Assembly: GCA_026874595.1 (NCBI GenBank)
Contig: CM049309.1
Span: 3,196,076 to 3,260,075 of the forward strand
DNA length: 64,000 nt
Direction of reading: 5' to 3'
Source of the DNA: Sipunculus nudus
Lineage: Eukaryota; Annelida; Sipuncula; Golfingiida; Sipunculidae
A program made the translations under genes and the position numbers. Positions within the stretch are counted from its first letter, which is position 1, and the number at the start of each line of letters is the position of its first letter. The notes beneath the pieces were generated by a model, which saw only the letters and a program-made list of their open reading frames with translations, was not told the DNA's origin and ran no database searches. This document shows, one piece after another, positions 11,101 to 26,100 of this stretch.

Positions 11101-14100
11101 GGGGTGCTTACAAGCCCCATAGCTCAGAAAATATGGGTAACAGAGACCTTAATTCACGTTTCCAAGGAGACTTTTCACAGATCTCCCTGGATATCATGTT
11201 TGAAGATTCTAGGACCAATGGTTACAATTTGAGCCCTGTTAAGGGACGACCACATCTTTCAAGGTCTCATAAATAGAGAAATAAATTGTGTTAAAATTTT
11301 TTAAAAATTTAGTTTGTGCCACAAGTCCACAAGAACTGATGAAACACGTAATCCATGATGAATATGCATGCAAAGAATAATGCCGAACAATGCACTAGTT
11401 GTTCAGATACCAGCGCTTTTGTATCAAATTTTTAGTTATTCTGGGAGGTACTTCTAAGCCCCATAGCTCACAGGTTTTGGGTAACAGAGACCTAATTCCA
11501 GGTTTCCATGGAGTTTTTTATGGACCTCCCAGGATGTCAAGAAAGAAGATTCCAGGTCAAAGAGTTATGATTTGTGTCCTGTTAACAGACGACAACATCT
11601 TTTAACGTGATGAAACACTCCATGATCAATATCCTTGCAAAGAATAATGGTGATCAATGCATTAGTTGTTTAGATACTTGGGCTTTTGTATCTAATTTTC
11701 TATTATTCCTGGGGGGTACTTCAGAGCCCCAGCTTGATTGAAGAATATGGGTAACAGAGACCTAATTCTTGGTTTTCAAGGAACCTTTTCATGGACCTAT
11801 CTGGATGTAAAATTAGAAGATTCCAGGTCTAGTGGTTACGATTTGTGCCCTGTTAACATGACAGCAACTTTTGAGGTCTCAAAATAGAGAAATTAAATTG
11901 TAAAAAATCGAAAAAATAAAGGTGGCGCCACCAGTCTGCAAAAACTGATGAAACACTCCATGATTAATATCCATGCAAAGAATCATGGTGATCAATGCAT
12001 TAGTTGTTCAGAAATTTGAGCTTTTGTATCAAATTTTTCATTATTCTGGGGGATACTTCGGAGCCCCATAGTTTGAAGAATGTGGGTAACAGAGACCTAA
12101 TTCCAGATTTCCAAGGAGATATTTCATGGACCTCTCTGGATGTAAAGTAAGAAGATTCCAGATCCAGTGGTTACAATTTGTGTCTTGTTAAGGGACAGAC
12201 GGCCTGACGGATGACGGACAAAGGGTGATCACTATAGCTCAGATGACTTACAGTCAACTGAGCTAAAAAACAGGAAAAAAAAAAAAACAGTTAAGATATT
12301 CAGCTAAAGAGCCTTGCAAGATGGTGGAGAGCACTTCATAACCTGAACTATTTTTGTCTCCAATACTGAAGTGCATGAAACATGATATAATTTATTTAAA
12401 AGGTTTCCTTTATTAAATATTTAAAAAAAATACAGCTGATAGTTTAATTAATGAATTCAAGCCGCATGCAATTTTACAAACAAGGCCTACAGGCCTAATG
12501 CGAACCTGTGCAATGAGATTACACCAGGTATAATGCTTCAATGCTGGACCATTACTTTTCAAGAACATGTGTAACATGTATATGAACAATGCAAGTACTA
12601 AACACTTAGAACAAAAAACAATTAAACAAACATCACTGCTGCAATTCTGGCATTAGTGCACACAACACAAAAAACAGAATATGGGTAGTCAACAAGCGAC
12701 TACGTGTATCTGCCAAAATCAGAGTAGGAAAGGTGAAGTGAGGCATGGATTGAGTGGCAAGGGGAAACAGAGTGAGGTGTGTTGCATAATAGCCTGGATG
12801 TCTGCAGCCGAAATGTGTATGTAGGTTGCACCACCTACCACAAAATCCAGAAAGCTGTCCAAGATGAATAAACATGCAAAATTTCAGGCAGAAAAGTCAA
12901 ACCACTACTGAGATATGAGTCATTTTAGCCCACGGCAGAAAAACAGATGGACGCTGTGCAAAAATGGTGGCAGGTGGTGCCACCAATTTTGTGTAAGATT
13001 AAGAGCTATGTGAGATCTATACACATGCAAAATTTCAGGGGGATATGTCAAACCAGTCCTGAGATATAAGCCTAAATGTCTGCAGCTTATACATAAATGT
13101 AGGTGGCGCCACCTGCCACAAAATCAAGAAAGCTATCCAAGATGTATAAACCTGCAAAATTTTAGGCAGATTTGTCGAACCACTGCCGAGATATGAGTGA
13201 TTTTAAGCCACGACAAACAAACAGACGGATGCTGTGCAAAAATGATTGCAGGTGGCACCACCAGTTTTGCGTATGATAAAGAGCTATGTGAGATCTATAA
13301 ACAAGCAAAATTTTTGCCAAATCAGTCATACGGTTCCTGAGATATGAGCTTGAATGTCTGCAGCGTAAATTTGAATGTAGATGGTGCCACCTGTCATAAA
13401 ATCAAGAAAGCTGTCAAGGATGTATAAACCTGCAAAATATCAGGTGGATAAGTCAAACCACTGCTGAGATATGAGTGATTTTATCCCAAGGCGGATGAAC
13501 AGATGGATGCTGTGCGAAAATGGTTGCAGGTGGCACCACTAGTTTTATGTATGATAAAGAGCTATGGGGTTCTATACACATGCAAAATTTTGGCCCAACT
13601 GGTCAAACGGTTCCCGAGATATGAGCTTGGGTGTCTGCAGCTTAAATGTGAATGTAGGTGGCACCACCTGTCATAAAATCAAGAAAGCTGTTAAGGATGT
13701 ATACACATGCAAAATTTCAGGTGAAAAGTCCAACCAATGCAGAGAGATGAGTGTTTTTATCCCAATGCAGATGAACAGATGGACACTGTGCAAAAATGGT
13801 TGCAGATGGTGCCACCATTTTTAGTGTATGTTATAAAGCTTTCCAAGGGCTACATTTGTGCAAAATCTTTAGCCTTATTGGTCAAACGGTCCCCGAGATA
13901 TGCGGGTTTATGTGTGGAAACAGACACACAAATGGACGCTGGGCAGAGAGGAAAGGTCAGAGGTCAACCAAAATGAGGGCGCAGCAGTTCACATTTGACC
14001 AATCATAATTCCGAATTTTAAACAAGGGACCCATGGGTCACGGGGCTCAGCTGATTGTGACAGTTATAACTGCATCACCATAGATTTTTTTGCAGTTGCA

Positions 14101-17100
14101 ATAAAACAAGGGACCTATGGGTCACGGCGCTCAGCTGTTATATATGATAAAAACATATGATTTAGAAATGAGGCACATGCTGGTTTTGTGTGGTAATAAG
14201 TATAAGCTGTATTGAGTTGTTGTTGTTTAGCTTATGTATGATTTTGATAGTACCTTTGGAGACAGAGAAGAGAATTGATTTCATTTATTTTATTAACAAA
14301 TGGAGTACTATTGTCACACAGATTTTGACTAGGCCATATAACTTATAAGCAGAACATATAATATAAGAGTTTAACTATTTATTAAAAAAATTACAAATAT
14401 TGTCCCAGATATAATTTTTATTAAAAATAATAAGAGAATAGTATGATTTTTAAAATGAAATATAACTGAAATGATTATTAAAATAATATTAAAGAATATA
14501 TTCATGAATGCATTCATTGATATATTTTGAAAGTATTTGCACTGGTATTCATATACTTTCATTTTTACCTGAATTCCCATTCTTTATGCAAGAAATTTTA
14601 TAATGGAGTACATATTCATATTCGTATTTAAATACAATTGCAAAGTATTCCCACCATGTCTGGTATTTATTCAGTTTTCACCAAACAATGATGTTGAGAA
14701 TCCAGAATGTACAAAATTCACACATTTAAACTAGATGGTGCCACAGGTGCCAGAGTATCCCCAGACATAGTAGCCCCCCCCCCCCTACAAGAATAGACCC
14801 CCATTTTAAGCAGCATATACTGACACTTGGCATATTTATTGTTTCTTCCATCTAACAATCCACAATCTTGATGAAGATGTTGGTCCTGTGTCCTTGATCT
14901 TTTTAAAGATGTGTCCTGTGCCCTTGACCTTTGACCTCATGACCCCAAAATCAATTTGGGTCTTGCTTTTCCAATGGGACATATGCAAGTCAAGTTTGAA
15001 ATCTATACATCAATAAAGCAGGAATTATCATCCAGAAAATTATTTTTGGGCAGATGGCTCCTGTGACCTTCACCTTTGACCTCAAATTGATAGTGTTCTT
15101 CCTCTCTTGGCAGGAGAACTATATGTACAAGATGAAAGATCTGAGATGAAATGTTTGGCTGAAAATGCATCCACATCTTTTTAAAGATGTGTCCTGTGAC
15201 CTTGACCTTTGACCTCATGACCCCAAAATCAATTTTGGTCTTACTTTTCCAATGGGACATATACAAGTCAAGTTTGAAATCCATACATCAATAAAAGCAG
15301 GAATTATCATCCAGAAACTAATTTTTTGACATATGGCTCCTGTGACCTTCACCTTTGACCTTGTGACCTCAAAATTGATATGCGTCTTCCACTCTTGGCA
15401 GGTGAACTATATGTGCAAGATGAAAGATCTGAGATGAATTGTTTGGCTGAAAATGCATCCACAATCTTTTTTAAAGAGGTTTCCTGTGACCTTGACCTTT
15501 GACCTCATGACCCCAAAATCATTTTGGGTCTTGCTTTTCTAATGGGTCAATAACAAAGCCAAGTTTGAAATCCATACATCAATAAAAGAAGGAATTATCA
15601 TCCAGAAACTAATTTTTGGACAGATGGCTCCTGTGACCTTCACCTTTGACCTTGTGACCTCAAAATTAATAGGGTTCTTCCTCTATTGGCAGATGATTGA
15701 TATGTGCAAGATGAAAGGTCTGAGATGAAATGTTTGGCTTAAAATGCATCGACAATCTTTTCAAAGAGGTTTCCTGTGACCTTGACCTTTGACCTCATGA
15801 CCCCAAAATCAATTTGGGTCTTGCTTTTCCAATGGGTCAATAACAAAGCCAAGTTTGAAATCCATACATCAATAAAAGAAGGAATTATCATCCAGAAACT
15901 AATTTTTGGACAGATGGCTCCTGTGACCTTCACCTTTGACCTTGTGACCTCAAAATTGATAGGGTTCTTCCTCTCTTGGCAGGTGAACTATATGTGCAAG
16001 ATGAAAGATCTGAGATGAAATGTTTGGCTGAAAATGCATCAACATCTTTTTAAAGATGTGTCCTGTGACCTTGACCTTTGACCTCATGACCCCAAAATCA
16101 ATTTGGGTCTTGCTTTTCCAATGGGACATATATAAGGCAAGTTTGAAATCCATACATCAATAAAAGCAGGAATTATCATCCAGAAACTTATTTTTGGACA
16201 GATGGCTCCTGTGACCTTCACCTTTGACCTTGTGACCTCAAAATTGATAGGGGTCTTCCACTCTTGGCAGGTGAACTATATGTACAAGAAGAAAGATCTG
16301 AGATGAATTGTTTGGCTGAAAATGCATCCACAATCTTTTTAAAGAGGTTTCCTGTTAAACTTGACCTTTGACCTCATGACCCCAAATTCAATTCCAGTCT
16401 TGCCTTTCCAATGGGTCAAATACAAGTCAAGTTTGAAATCCATACATCAATAAAAGAAGGAATTATCATCCAGAAACTAATTTTTGGACAGATGGCTCCT
16501 GTGACCTTCACCTTTGACCTCGTGACCTCAAAATTGATAGGGGTCTTCCTCTATTGGCAGATGATTGATATGTGCAAGATGAAAGGTCTGAGATGAAATG
16601 TTTGGCTTAAAATGCATCCACAATCTTTTTAAAGATGTGTCCTGTGACCTTGACCTTTGACCTCATGACCCCAAAATCAATTTGGGTCTTGCTTTTCCAA
16701 TGGGACATATATAAGTCAATTTTGAAATCATTACATCAATAAAAGCAGGAATTATCATCCAGAAACTAATTTTTGGACAGATAGCTCCTGTGGCCTTGAC
16801 CTTTGACCTTGTGACCCCAAAATTTATATGGATCATCCACTATTGGCAAGTGAGCTATATATTCAAGATGGAAGACCTGGGATGAAAGTTTGGCTTAAAA
16901 TGCATCCACAGTATCTTTTAAAATGCCAGTCCAGTGACCTTGACCTTTGACATCATGACCCTAGAACCTTTAGGGTTCTTACTTTAGTGGTGGGCCATAC
17001 ATAAGTCATGTTTGAAATCCATATGGCTATCAACACTGGAGATATCATAAGAGGTGTGTGATTTTCACCATATATGGCAATATTCAAGGTCAAGGCCACT

Positions 17101-20100
17101 ATCATATGAAAGGTCATGACCCCAATTTAAATAAGCATCATCCCATAACCCATACCTATGTATATGCATAATATAAAAGAAATCTGTCCATTAGTTTTTT
17201 ACTTATATTGCTCACAGTACTGTAAGGTGGCAATTTTGGGGGTATTAAACGGCACGAAAACAAGTAAAGAATAATAGGTGGCGCCACCAGTTTCTGGAAC
17301 ATGACAACCCTATCCATGATCTTCCATCAACTTGATTTTGGGATAAATCCATGCAAGATTTCTTGAAATATTAAAGAATTTGTGTGATTTTCCCCAAAAT
17401 TGGACCTATTCAAGGTCAAGGACACTCTCCTAGTAAAGGTCATGACCTCATTTTAAATAGGCGTCGTCCTCTTACCCATATCTATACATATACCAAGTTT
17501 GGTAAATTTCCATGAAATATTTTTGGGTTATCGCGCCAACAAGATTTATATGTGGCGGCGGCGGCGGCGGGACCGGTATGAAAACATAGTATCCCCCGAC
17601 TTTGTCTGGGGATAAAATAATGATCATAAGTACCTGGTTTTATGACTTTTATTTATATTAAAAAAAAATTTGGACTAATTTCACATCAATGTACACACTA
17701 GACACAGTAGGAATCTAGATTAATTTTATCAACTGCATCTTTGTCTATCATTAATTTCCTTCATATGATCCCTTATGATTAGTAATGAATCATATGATTT
17801 ACTTTTTTATTATTAAAATTGAACTGAAAAATGCCATAGGTGACTGCATGGTGTTATTTGGAATACGTGACATTCTATCCATTGATACAAGATTCTTATA
17901 GCATCAGTAACTGCAAGTTAATTCCCTATTATTATAAACTAACAAATTCCTTTTCTATTTTTCTTTAATTTGTTATTTAAAAACAATCTAAATTGATTAA
18001 TTTATTGTTTATTGTTATGTTGTTGGTTAAAACTACTAGATGAGTTGGGTTGGACACCTGGATCAACTGTGGCTGGCCATAAGCTGCCTGGCTGCCCCAG
18101 TATATGCCTCGCCTCAAGCGTGCACAATTTGCTGAAAGTTCAACAGGGTCAACATACAGGTGACTCAAGAGTGGCTGGAGAGAGCCAAGGTCTGACATGG
18201 TCTCATAAAAACATTAATAAAAGCTACAATTTTTGGCAAATTTCTTTCAGCTTTCTAAACTAAAAAGCTGAAATCCTTATGTGTGCATGATATGAAAATT
18301 ATATAAACAGAACTCACATGAAACAAAAGTGAAATGGTCAAAGTTGGGCAAAATTTAAGGTACTGATTTTATATTTATACTAATAACTTATAAAATTTTA
18401 AAAATTCAGAACTAATTTTGGGTATTCAATTGAATCTTGATAAAATAATGTTACATCCCTGACAAAAAATCTCTAGCTTAAGCAAGCCCCTTGTTAAGGG
18501 AGTAAATATACTTCTTGAATTTTTACAAAGTGCATTATGTTTGGGCCCATAACTTAAAACAATTACGCAATACTGACATCATTTCTGGCATGTGCAAAGA
18601 GAATGTATAGAAAAACATGTAAATTATATATGATTAAAGTCAGATCAGTGGTTTTGCTATTAGGCAGTATTGAAGTGTAACAATGGGTTTTTAATTGAAA
18701 AATGAAGTTTTTCATTAATATCTCAAAGGTATAAAGTCCTAGTGACCAAATTCTTGGCATGGCAGGGAATTTTGGAGACATCTAATTGTATGCCAAATTT
18801 TAGGAACTGAGAGCTTAAGCTGGGGAGCTGAGCTCTTGCAAACTGCATAACACTAGCCTGAGGTAAACAATATGTTACATTGTGCTTGAAAACTTGAATA
18901 AAATCTACAGCTTTTTATCAACTAATTTCAAATTTTTGGTGTTAACAGACAAAATGCTAACAAAAACATGCTGAGAAAATTAAATCCACAGTACTTACAG
19001 GAACAAGGGACCTATGGGTCACGACGCTCAGCTGTTATATATGATAAAAAAATATTATTTAGAAATGAGGCACATGCTGGTTTTGTGTGGTAATAAATAT
19101 AAGCTGTATTATGAGTTGTTGTTGTTTAGCTTATGTATGATTTTGATAGTACCTTTGGAGACAGGGAAGAGGATTGATTTCATTTATTTTATAAACAAAT
19201 GGAGTACTACTGTCACACAAATTTTGACTTGGCCATATAATTTATAAGCAGAACATATAATATAAGAGTTTAACTATTTATTAAAAAAATTACAAATATT
19301 GTCCCAAATATAATTTTTATTAAAAATAATAAGAGAATCTTTTGATTTTTTAAAATGAAATATAACTGATATGATTATTAAAATATATTAAAGAATATAT
19401 TCATGAATGCATTCATGAATACATTTTGAAAGTATTTGCACGAGTATTCATATACTTTCATTTTTACCTGAATTCCCATTCTTTATGCAAGAAATTTTAT
19501 AATGGAGTACATAATCATATTCGTATTTAAATACAATTACAAAGTATTTGCAACATGTCTGGTATTTATTCAGTTTTCAACAAACAATGATGTTGAGAAT
19601 CCAGAATATTCAAAATTCACACATTTAAATAATGATCATAAGTACCTGGTTTTATGGCTTTTATTTTTATTAAAAAATAACTGTAAAAAATTCATTTTGG
19701 ACTAATTTCACATCAATGTACACACTAGACACAGTAGGAATCTAGATTAATATTATCAACTGCATCTTTGTCTATCATTAATTTCCTTCATATAATCCCT
19801 AATGATTAGTAATGATTAATATGATTTACTTCTTTATCATTAAAAATGAACTGAAAAATGCCATAGGTGACTGCATGGTGTTATTTGGAATATGTGACAT
19901 TCTACCCATCGATACAAGATTCTTATATCATCAGTTACTGCAAGTTAATTTCCTTTTATTATAAACTAACAAATTCCTTTTCTATTTTTCTTTAATTTGT
20001 TATTAAAAACCAATAAAAATTTATTAATTTATTGTTTATTGTTATGTTGTTGGTTAAAACTACTAGATGAGTTGGGTTGGACACCTGGATCAACTGTGGC

Positions 20101-23100
20101 TGGCCATAAGCTGCCTGGATTCTCGCCTCAAGCGTGCATAATTTGATGAAAGGTCAACAAGGTCAACATACAGGTGACTCAAGAGGGGCTGGAGAGAGCC
20201 AAAGTCTACGAGGGTCTCATAAAAAACATTAATAAAAGCTACAATATTTGGCCAATTTCTTTAAGCTTTCTAAACTAAAAAGCTGAAATCCTTATGTGTG
20301 CATGATATGAAAATTATATCAACAGTGCTCACGGGAAACAAACGTGCCATGGTCACAGTTGGGCAAAATTTAAGGTACTAATTTTATATTTATACTAATA
20401 ACTTATAAAATTTGAAAAATTCAGAACTAATTTTGGGTATTCAATTGAATTTTGATTAAATAATGTTACATCCCTGACAAAAAAATCTCTAGCTTCAGCA
20501 ATGCCCTTGTTCAGGGAGTAAATATATTTCTTGATTTTTTACAAAGTGCATTATGTTTGGGCCCATAACTTAAAAAAAATACACAATACTGACATCATTT
20601 CTGGCATGTGCATAGCGAATGTATAGAAAAATATGTATATTATATATGATCAAAGTCAGATCAGTGGTTTTGATATTAGGCAGTCTTAAAGTGTAACAAT
20701 GGGTTTTTAATGGAAAAATGAAGTTTTTCATTGATATCTCGAAGGAATTAAGTCCTAGTGACCAAATTCTTGGCATGGTAGGGGATTTTGGAGAAATCTA
20801 ACTGTATGCCAAATTTAAGGAACTTAGAGCTGAAGCTCGGGAGCTGAGCTCTAGCAAACTGCATAACACTAGCAATATGTGACATGGTGCTTGAAAACTT
20901 GAATAAAATCTACAGTTTTTGATCAACTGGTTTCAAATTTTTAATGTTAACAGTTGAAATGCTAACAAAAACATGCTGTGAAAATTAAATCCACAGCAGT
21001 TACAGCAAAAAAACGTGCCATGGTCAAAGTTGGGCAAAATTTAAGGTACCAATTTTTTATTTTTGCTAATATTTTAAAAAATTTAAAAGATTTTGATCTA
21101 ATTTTGGGTATACAATTTAATTTTGATTAATAAAAGAAATATTACTGGAAAAAAAGTGCTTAGCTTAAACAAGTTTTGTGTTAAGTGATAAAATTTCTTT
21201 CCTGATTATTTACAAAATGCATTATGTTTGGGCCCATAACTTTTTTAAATTATATAATACAGACCTAATTTCTGGCATGTACATAGGAATTATATAGAGA
21301 ATTATTTATAGGAAATATGATGAAAAACAGATGAGTGGTTTTGATATTAGGCAGTCCTGAAGTGTGAAAATAGGTTTTTAATAAAAAAATTGAGGTTTTT
21401 CCTTAATTTCTCAAAGGAATGAAGTCGCAAAGACCCAGTTTTCTGCTTGGTAGGAGATCTTGGGGACATCTAACATTATGCTGAATTTTGGATTCCTAGG
21501 TCTTATGGTTTCAAAACGTGCCACATCTACGGACGGACGGACGGACGGACGGACGGACGGACAGACGGACGGACGACGGACAATGGACCACGACTATAGC
21601 TCAGATGACTTATAGTCAGCTGAGCTAAAAAAACGTGCCATGGTCAAAGTTGTTCAAAATTTAAGGTACCAATTTTTTATTTTGTTAATATTTTAAAAAA
21701 TTTAAAAGATTTTGATCTAATTTTGGGTATACAATTTAATTTTGATTAATTAAAGTTATATTACTTGAAAAAAAGTTCATAGCTTTAACAAGTTTTGTGT
21801 TAAGTGATCAAATATCTTTCCTGATTTTTTACAAAATGCATTATGTTCTGGCCCATAACTTTCTTAAATTATATAATACAGACTTAATTTCTGGCATGTA
21901 CATAGGAACTATATAGAGGAATATTTATGGTAAATATGAGGAAAAAAAGATGAGTGGTTTTGATATTAGGCAGTCCTGAAGTGTGAAAATAGGATTTTAA
22001 TGAAAAATTGAGGTTTTTCTTTAATTTCTCAAAGGAACGAAGTCGCAAAGACCCAGTTTTCGGCTTGGTAGGAGATCTTGGGGACATCTAACATTATGCT
22101 GAATTTTGGATTCCTAGGTCTTATGGTTTCAAAATGTGCCACATCTACGGACGGACAGACGGACGGACAGACAGACGGACGGACGGACGACGGACAATGG
22201 ACCACGACTATAGCTCAGATGACTTATAGTCAGCTGAGCTAAAAAACTTGCCATGGTCAAATTTGGGGAAAATTTAAGGTACCAATTTTATATTTTTGCT
22301 AATATTTTAAAAAATTTTAAAGATTTTGATCTAATTTTGGGTATACAATTAAATTTTGATTAGTTAAAGCTATATTACTGAAAAAAGTCCCTAGCTTTCA
22401 CAATTTTTTGTGTTAAGTGACCAATTATTTTTAATGATTTTTTACAAAGTGCAATATGTTTGGACCCATAACTTTTTTAAATTATAAAAAACAGACCTAA
22501 TTTCTGGCATGTACATAGGAAATAAATAGAGGAATATTTATGATAAATATGGGGAAAAATAGATGAGTGGTTTGGATATTAGGCAGTCCTGAAGTGTGAA
22601 AATAGGTTTTTAATTAAAGATTGAGGTTTTTCCTTCATTTCTCAAAGGAACGAAGTTGCAAAGACCCAGTTTTCGGCTTGGTAGGAGATCTTGGGGACAT
22701 CTAACATTATGCCGAATTTTGGATTCCTAGGTCTTACGGTTTCAAAACGTGCCACATCTATGGACGGACAGACAGACAGACGGATGGACGGATGGACGAC
22801 GAACAATGGACCACCACTGGAAATTCATCCCTGTGGTTATGGAGGAGTTCTCTGGAAACCTATGCGGCGATGGCAGCAGCGTCGACGTCTGACTGAAAAC
22901 ATAGTATCCGCAAAACTGTTTTGGCAGATACAATGATTGTAACTGGCACCACCAGTCTTATATACAACGAAGAGTTATATACATATGCCCAATGTCAGAC
23001 TGATATGTCAAACCCCTCTGTTGAAATAAGCAGGGACATACACTGTGCAAAAATTATTGTAGGTGGCGCCACCAGTCTTGTACACTATAAAGCTACCCGA

Positions 23101-26100
23101 TATGTATAAACATACCCAATTTTGGGCTGATGTATCAAATTCCTCTGTAGAAATAAGCAGGTGCATACACTGCAAGTCAATGTAGGTGGCACCACCTGTC
23201 TTGTAAATGAGAATACCATCAAAGACACATAGACAGGTATCAGTCCAATACATCAAACCTCCCCAGAGTTTGATGCACTTGGCTGACAAGGCTTTGGTGA
23301 GTAAGGCAGTTGCCCCCGAGTGACCTGTGACAAATTGCTGCCTCAAGCTACTGCAATGAGTAAACTCTTGACCTGCACCTGGCTATACTGAGTGAACTTT
23401 TGACCTGTACCTGGCTGCACTGAGTGAACTCTTGACCTGTTGCATAATCTGACACGGTTGGCAGTCTGCCAAAGCTATAAATAGATTCAGGCTGAACTTT
23501 GGTGCCAAATATGATGCAGTGAGCAGTCTGCCAAAGCTATAAATAGAATGCAGCTACTGCACTGAGTGAACTCTTTACCTATACCTGGCTGCATTTCTTC
23601 CAATCCTGGCACTGTGCCAAAACTATTTATAGAGCTCACATCATCTTGGCTATTGGCTATATGTCAAACCAGTCCTGAGATATGAGCCTGAATGTCTGCA
23701 GCCTATACATAAATGAAGGTGGCGCCACCTGCAACAAAATCCAGAAAGCTATCCAAGATGTATAAACCTGCAAAATTTAAGCCAGATACGTCAAACCACT
23801 GCCGAGATATGTGATTTTATCCCACGGCAAACAAACAGATGGACACTGTGCAAAAATGGTTGCAGGTGGCGCCACCAGTTTTGCGTATGATGAAATGCTA
23901 TGTGAGATCTATACACATGCAAAATTTCTGAAGGATATGTCAAACCAATCCTGAGATATAAGCCTGAATGTCTGCAGCTTATACATAAATGTAGGTGGCG
24001 CCACCTACCACAAAATCCAGAAAACTATCCAAGATGTATAAACCTGCAAAATTTTAGGCAGATATGTCGAACCACTGCCGAGATATCAGTGATTTTATCC
24101 CATGGCAAACAAACAGACGGATGCTTTGCAAAAATGGTTGCAGGTGGCGCCACCAGATTGTGTATGAGAAAGAGCTATGCGAGATCTATAAAAATGCAAA
24201 ATTTTTTGAATTGGTCAAATGGTGTCTGACTATGAGCTTGGATGTCTGCAGCATAAATGTAAATGTAGGTTGCGCCACTGTCATAAAATTAAGAAAGCTG
24301 TCCAGGATGTACACACATGCAAAATTTAGGTGGATAAGTCCAACCAATGAAGAGGTATGAGTGTTTTTATCCCAAGGCAGATGAACAGATGGACGCTGTG
24401 TATATTATTAAAGCTTTCCAAGGGCTACATTTGTGCAAAATCTTTAGCCTTATCGGTCAAACGGTTCCTGAGATATGTGGGTTTATGTGTGGTAACAGAC
24501 ACACAAATGGCGCTTGGCAGAAAGGAAAGGTCAGAGGTCAACCAAAAATGACGGCATAGCAGTTACCTTGTGATCGATCATAATTCTGAATTTAAAAAAA
24601 TTCTGTTCGGAGGAGTTCTCCGGAAACCTATGCAGTGATATATACATATGCCCAATGTCAGACTGATATGTCAAACCCCTCCTGTGAAATAAGCAGGGAC
24701 ATACACTGTGCAAAAATTATTGTAGGTGGCACCACCAGTCTTGTACACTATAAAGCTACCCGATATGTAGATACATGCCCAATTATAGGCTGATGTATCA
24801 AATACCTCTGTCGAAAAAGCAGGTGCATACACTGCAAAAGTCAATGTGGGTGGCACCACCTGTCTTGTAGATGAGAAAATCATCAAAGATGCATAGACAG
24901 GTCAAAATATCAGTCCAATACATCAAACTTCCCAAGAGTTTGATGCACTGGGCTGACAAGGCCTGTGACAATTTGCTGCCTCAAGCTATTGCACTGAGTG
25001 AACTCTTGACCTGCACCTGGCTAGACTGAGTGAACTTTTGACCTGTACCTGGCTGCACTGAGTGAACTCCTGACCTGTTGCATAATCTGACACAGTTGGC
25101 AGTCTGCAAAGCTATAAATAGATTCAGGCTGAACTTTGGTGCCAAATATGATGCAGTGAGCAGTGCCAAAGCTATAAATAAAATGCAGCTACTGCACTGA
25201 GTGAACTCTTGATCTATACCTGGCTGCACTTCTTCCAATCCTTGCACTTTGCCAAAACAATTTATAGAGCTGACATCATCTTGGCTAATGGCCAACATCA
25301 AGGCACTGGCAATCGGCCAATGGTTAACCAAGTGCTGCCATCTGAACACAAAAGTGGACACTACTTGAAATAACTTTGAAATTTATTTTCCCAATACAAA
25401 ATGCTTTTCAGCTGACTTTTTATAAAAAAGAAATCAGGAATATATGTAAAATTATTACGGATGCATACTGAATGCAAAATTAAAATAAAGATACATCTCA
25501 TTGATGGCAAATTCTTGAATTAAGTTGAGTAGGGATACCAATAATTTATAATCCACGTACAGTTGTCTTTATATAGCCACTGACAGCTGAATATCCATGA
25601 TTGTAACATTGCCTGGTATGATGAATAACTTAAATTATAAATCAAAATATTTTAAAAGCTTAAAAAAAAACTATTCTGTCAATATTAACTAAAGATAACC
25701 TGAAATCTAAATGTCTAGTGGCATGATGTAAGAGATGCTGATAAACTGGTGCCAGGCTAGATGTAACAGCATCACACAGCTAACATATATGGTAAAATGA
25801 CTCAATTCAATCTCCATAATTCAGCCAAAAATCATTCATGTGGAACCATTAATGACAATTATTATAAGAATTATTGCAGGAATTATTCTTGTAAAATTTT
25901 TAACAAACTGGCTTCAGAGGCATCAGTCGAAAAAAGTTTCGCAGGTTTATAACTCATATAGGACGATACAGCAGGATGGCTAAGTTCAGTTTCCTGTACC
26001 TCAGTAAAAAAGCTGTGTAGACATCTAGACACATTGTCTAGACACCAGAGAGAGCCAGGTCAGTTGCCATGGTGATGTCTGGACCCCACCTTGTTGTACT

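Larger units (their letters stand above)
14022..22796 (+). mobile_element. Nested stack of family A elements
   Basis: An outer A element (start at 14022, CAAGGGACCCATGGGTCACGG) is interrupted after about 80 bp by a second A start (14104). The second is in turn interrupted by a family C element (14731-17613) and by a third, complete A element (19002-21630). Interrupted bodies resume in register after each insert: 'cacatttaaa' / 'ataatgatcataag', and 'ttacag' / 'aaaaaaacgtgccatggtc'. The outermost copy loses its terminal hairpin at about 22796. There is no protein-coding capacity. Confidence 0.6.

Noticed and set aside
14880-16990. Regular array considered as a CRISPR array
   Set aside because: The unit is about 290 bp and repeats over its whole length with no unique spacers, in eukaryotic intron DNA.
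24981-25361. 126-codon ORF on the minus strand
   Set aside because: It is built from the 'gagtgaactcttgacctg' subrepeat of family B; equivalent frames in other copies are broken.
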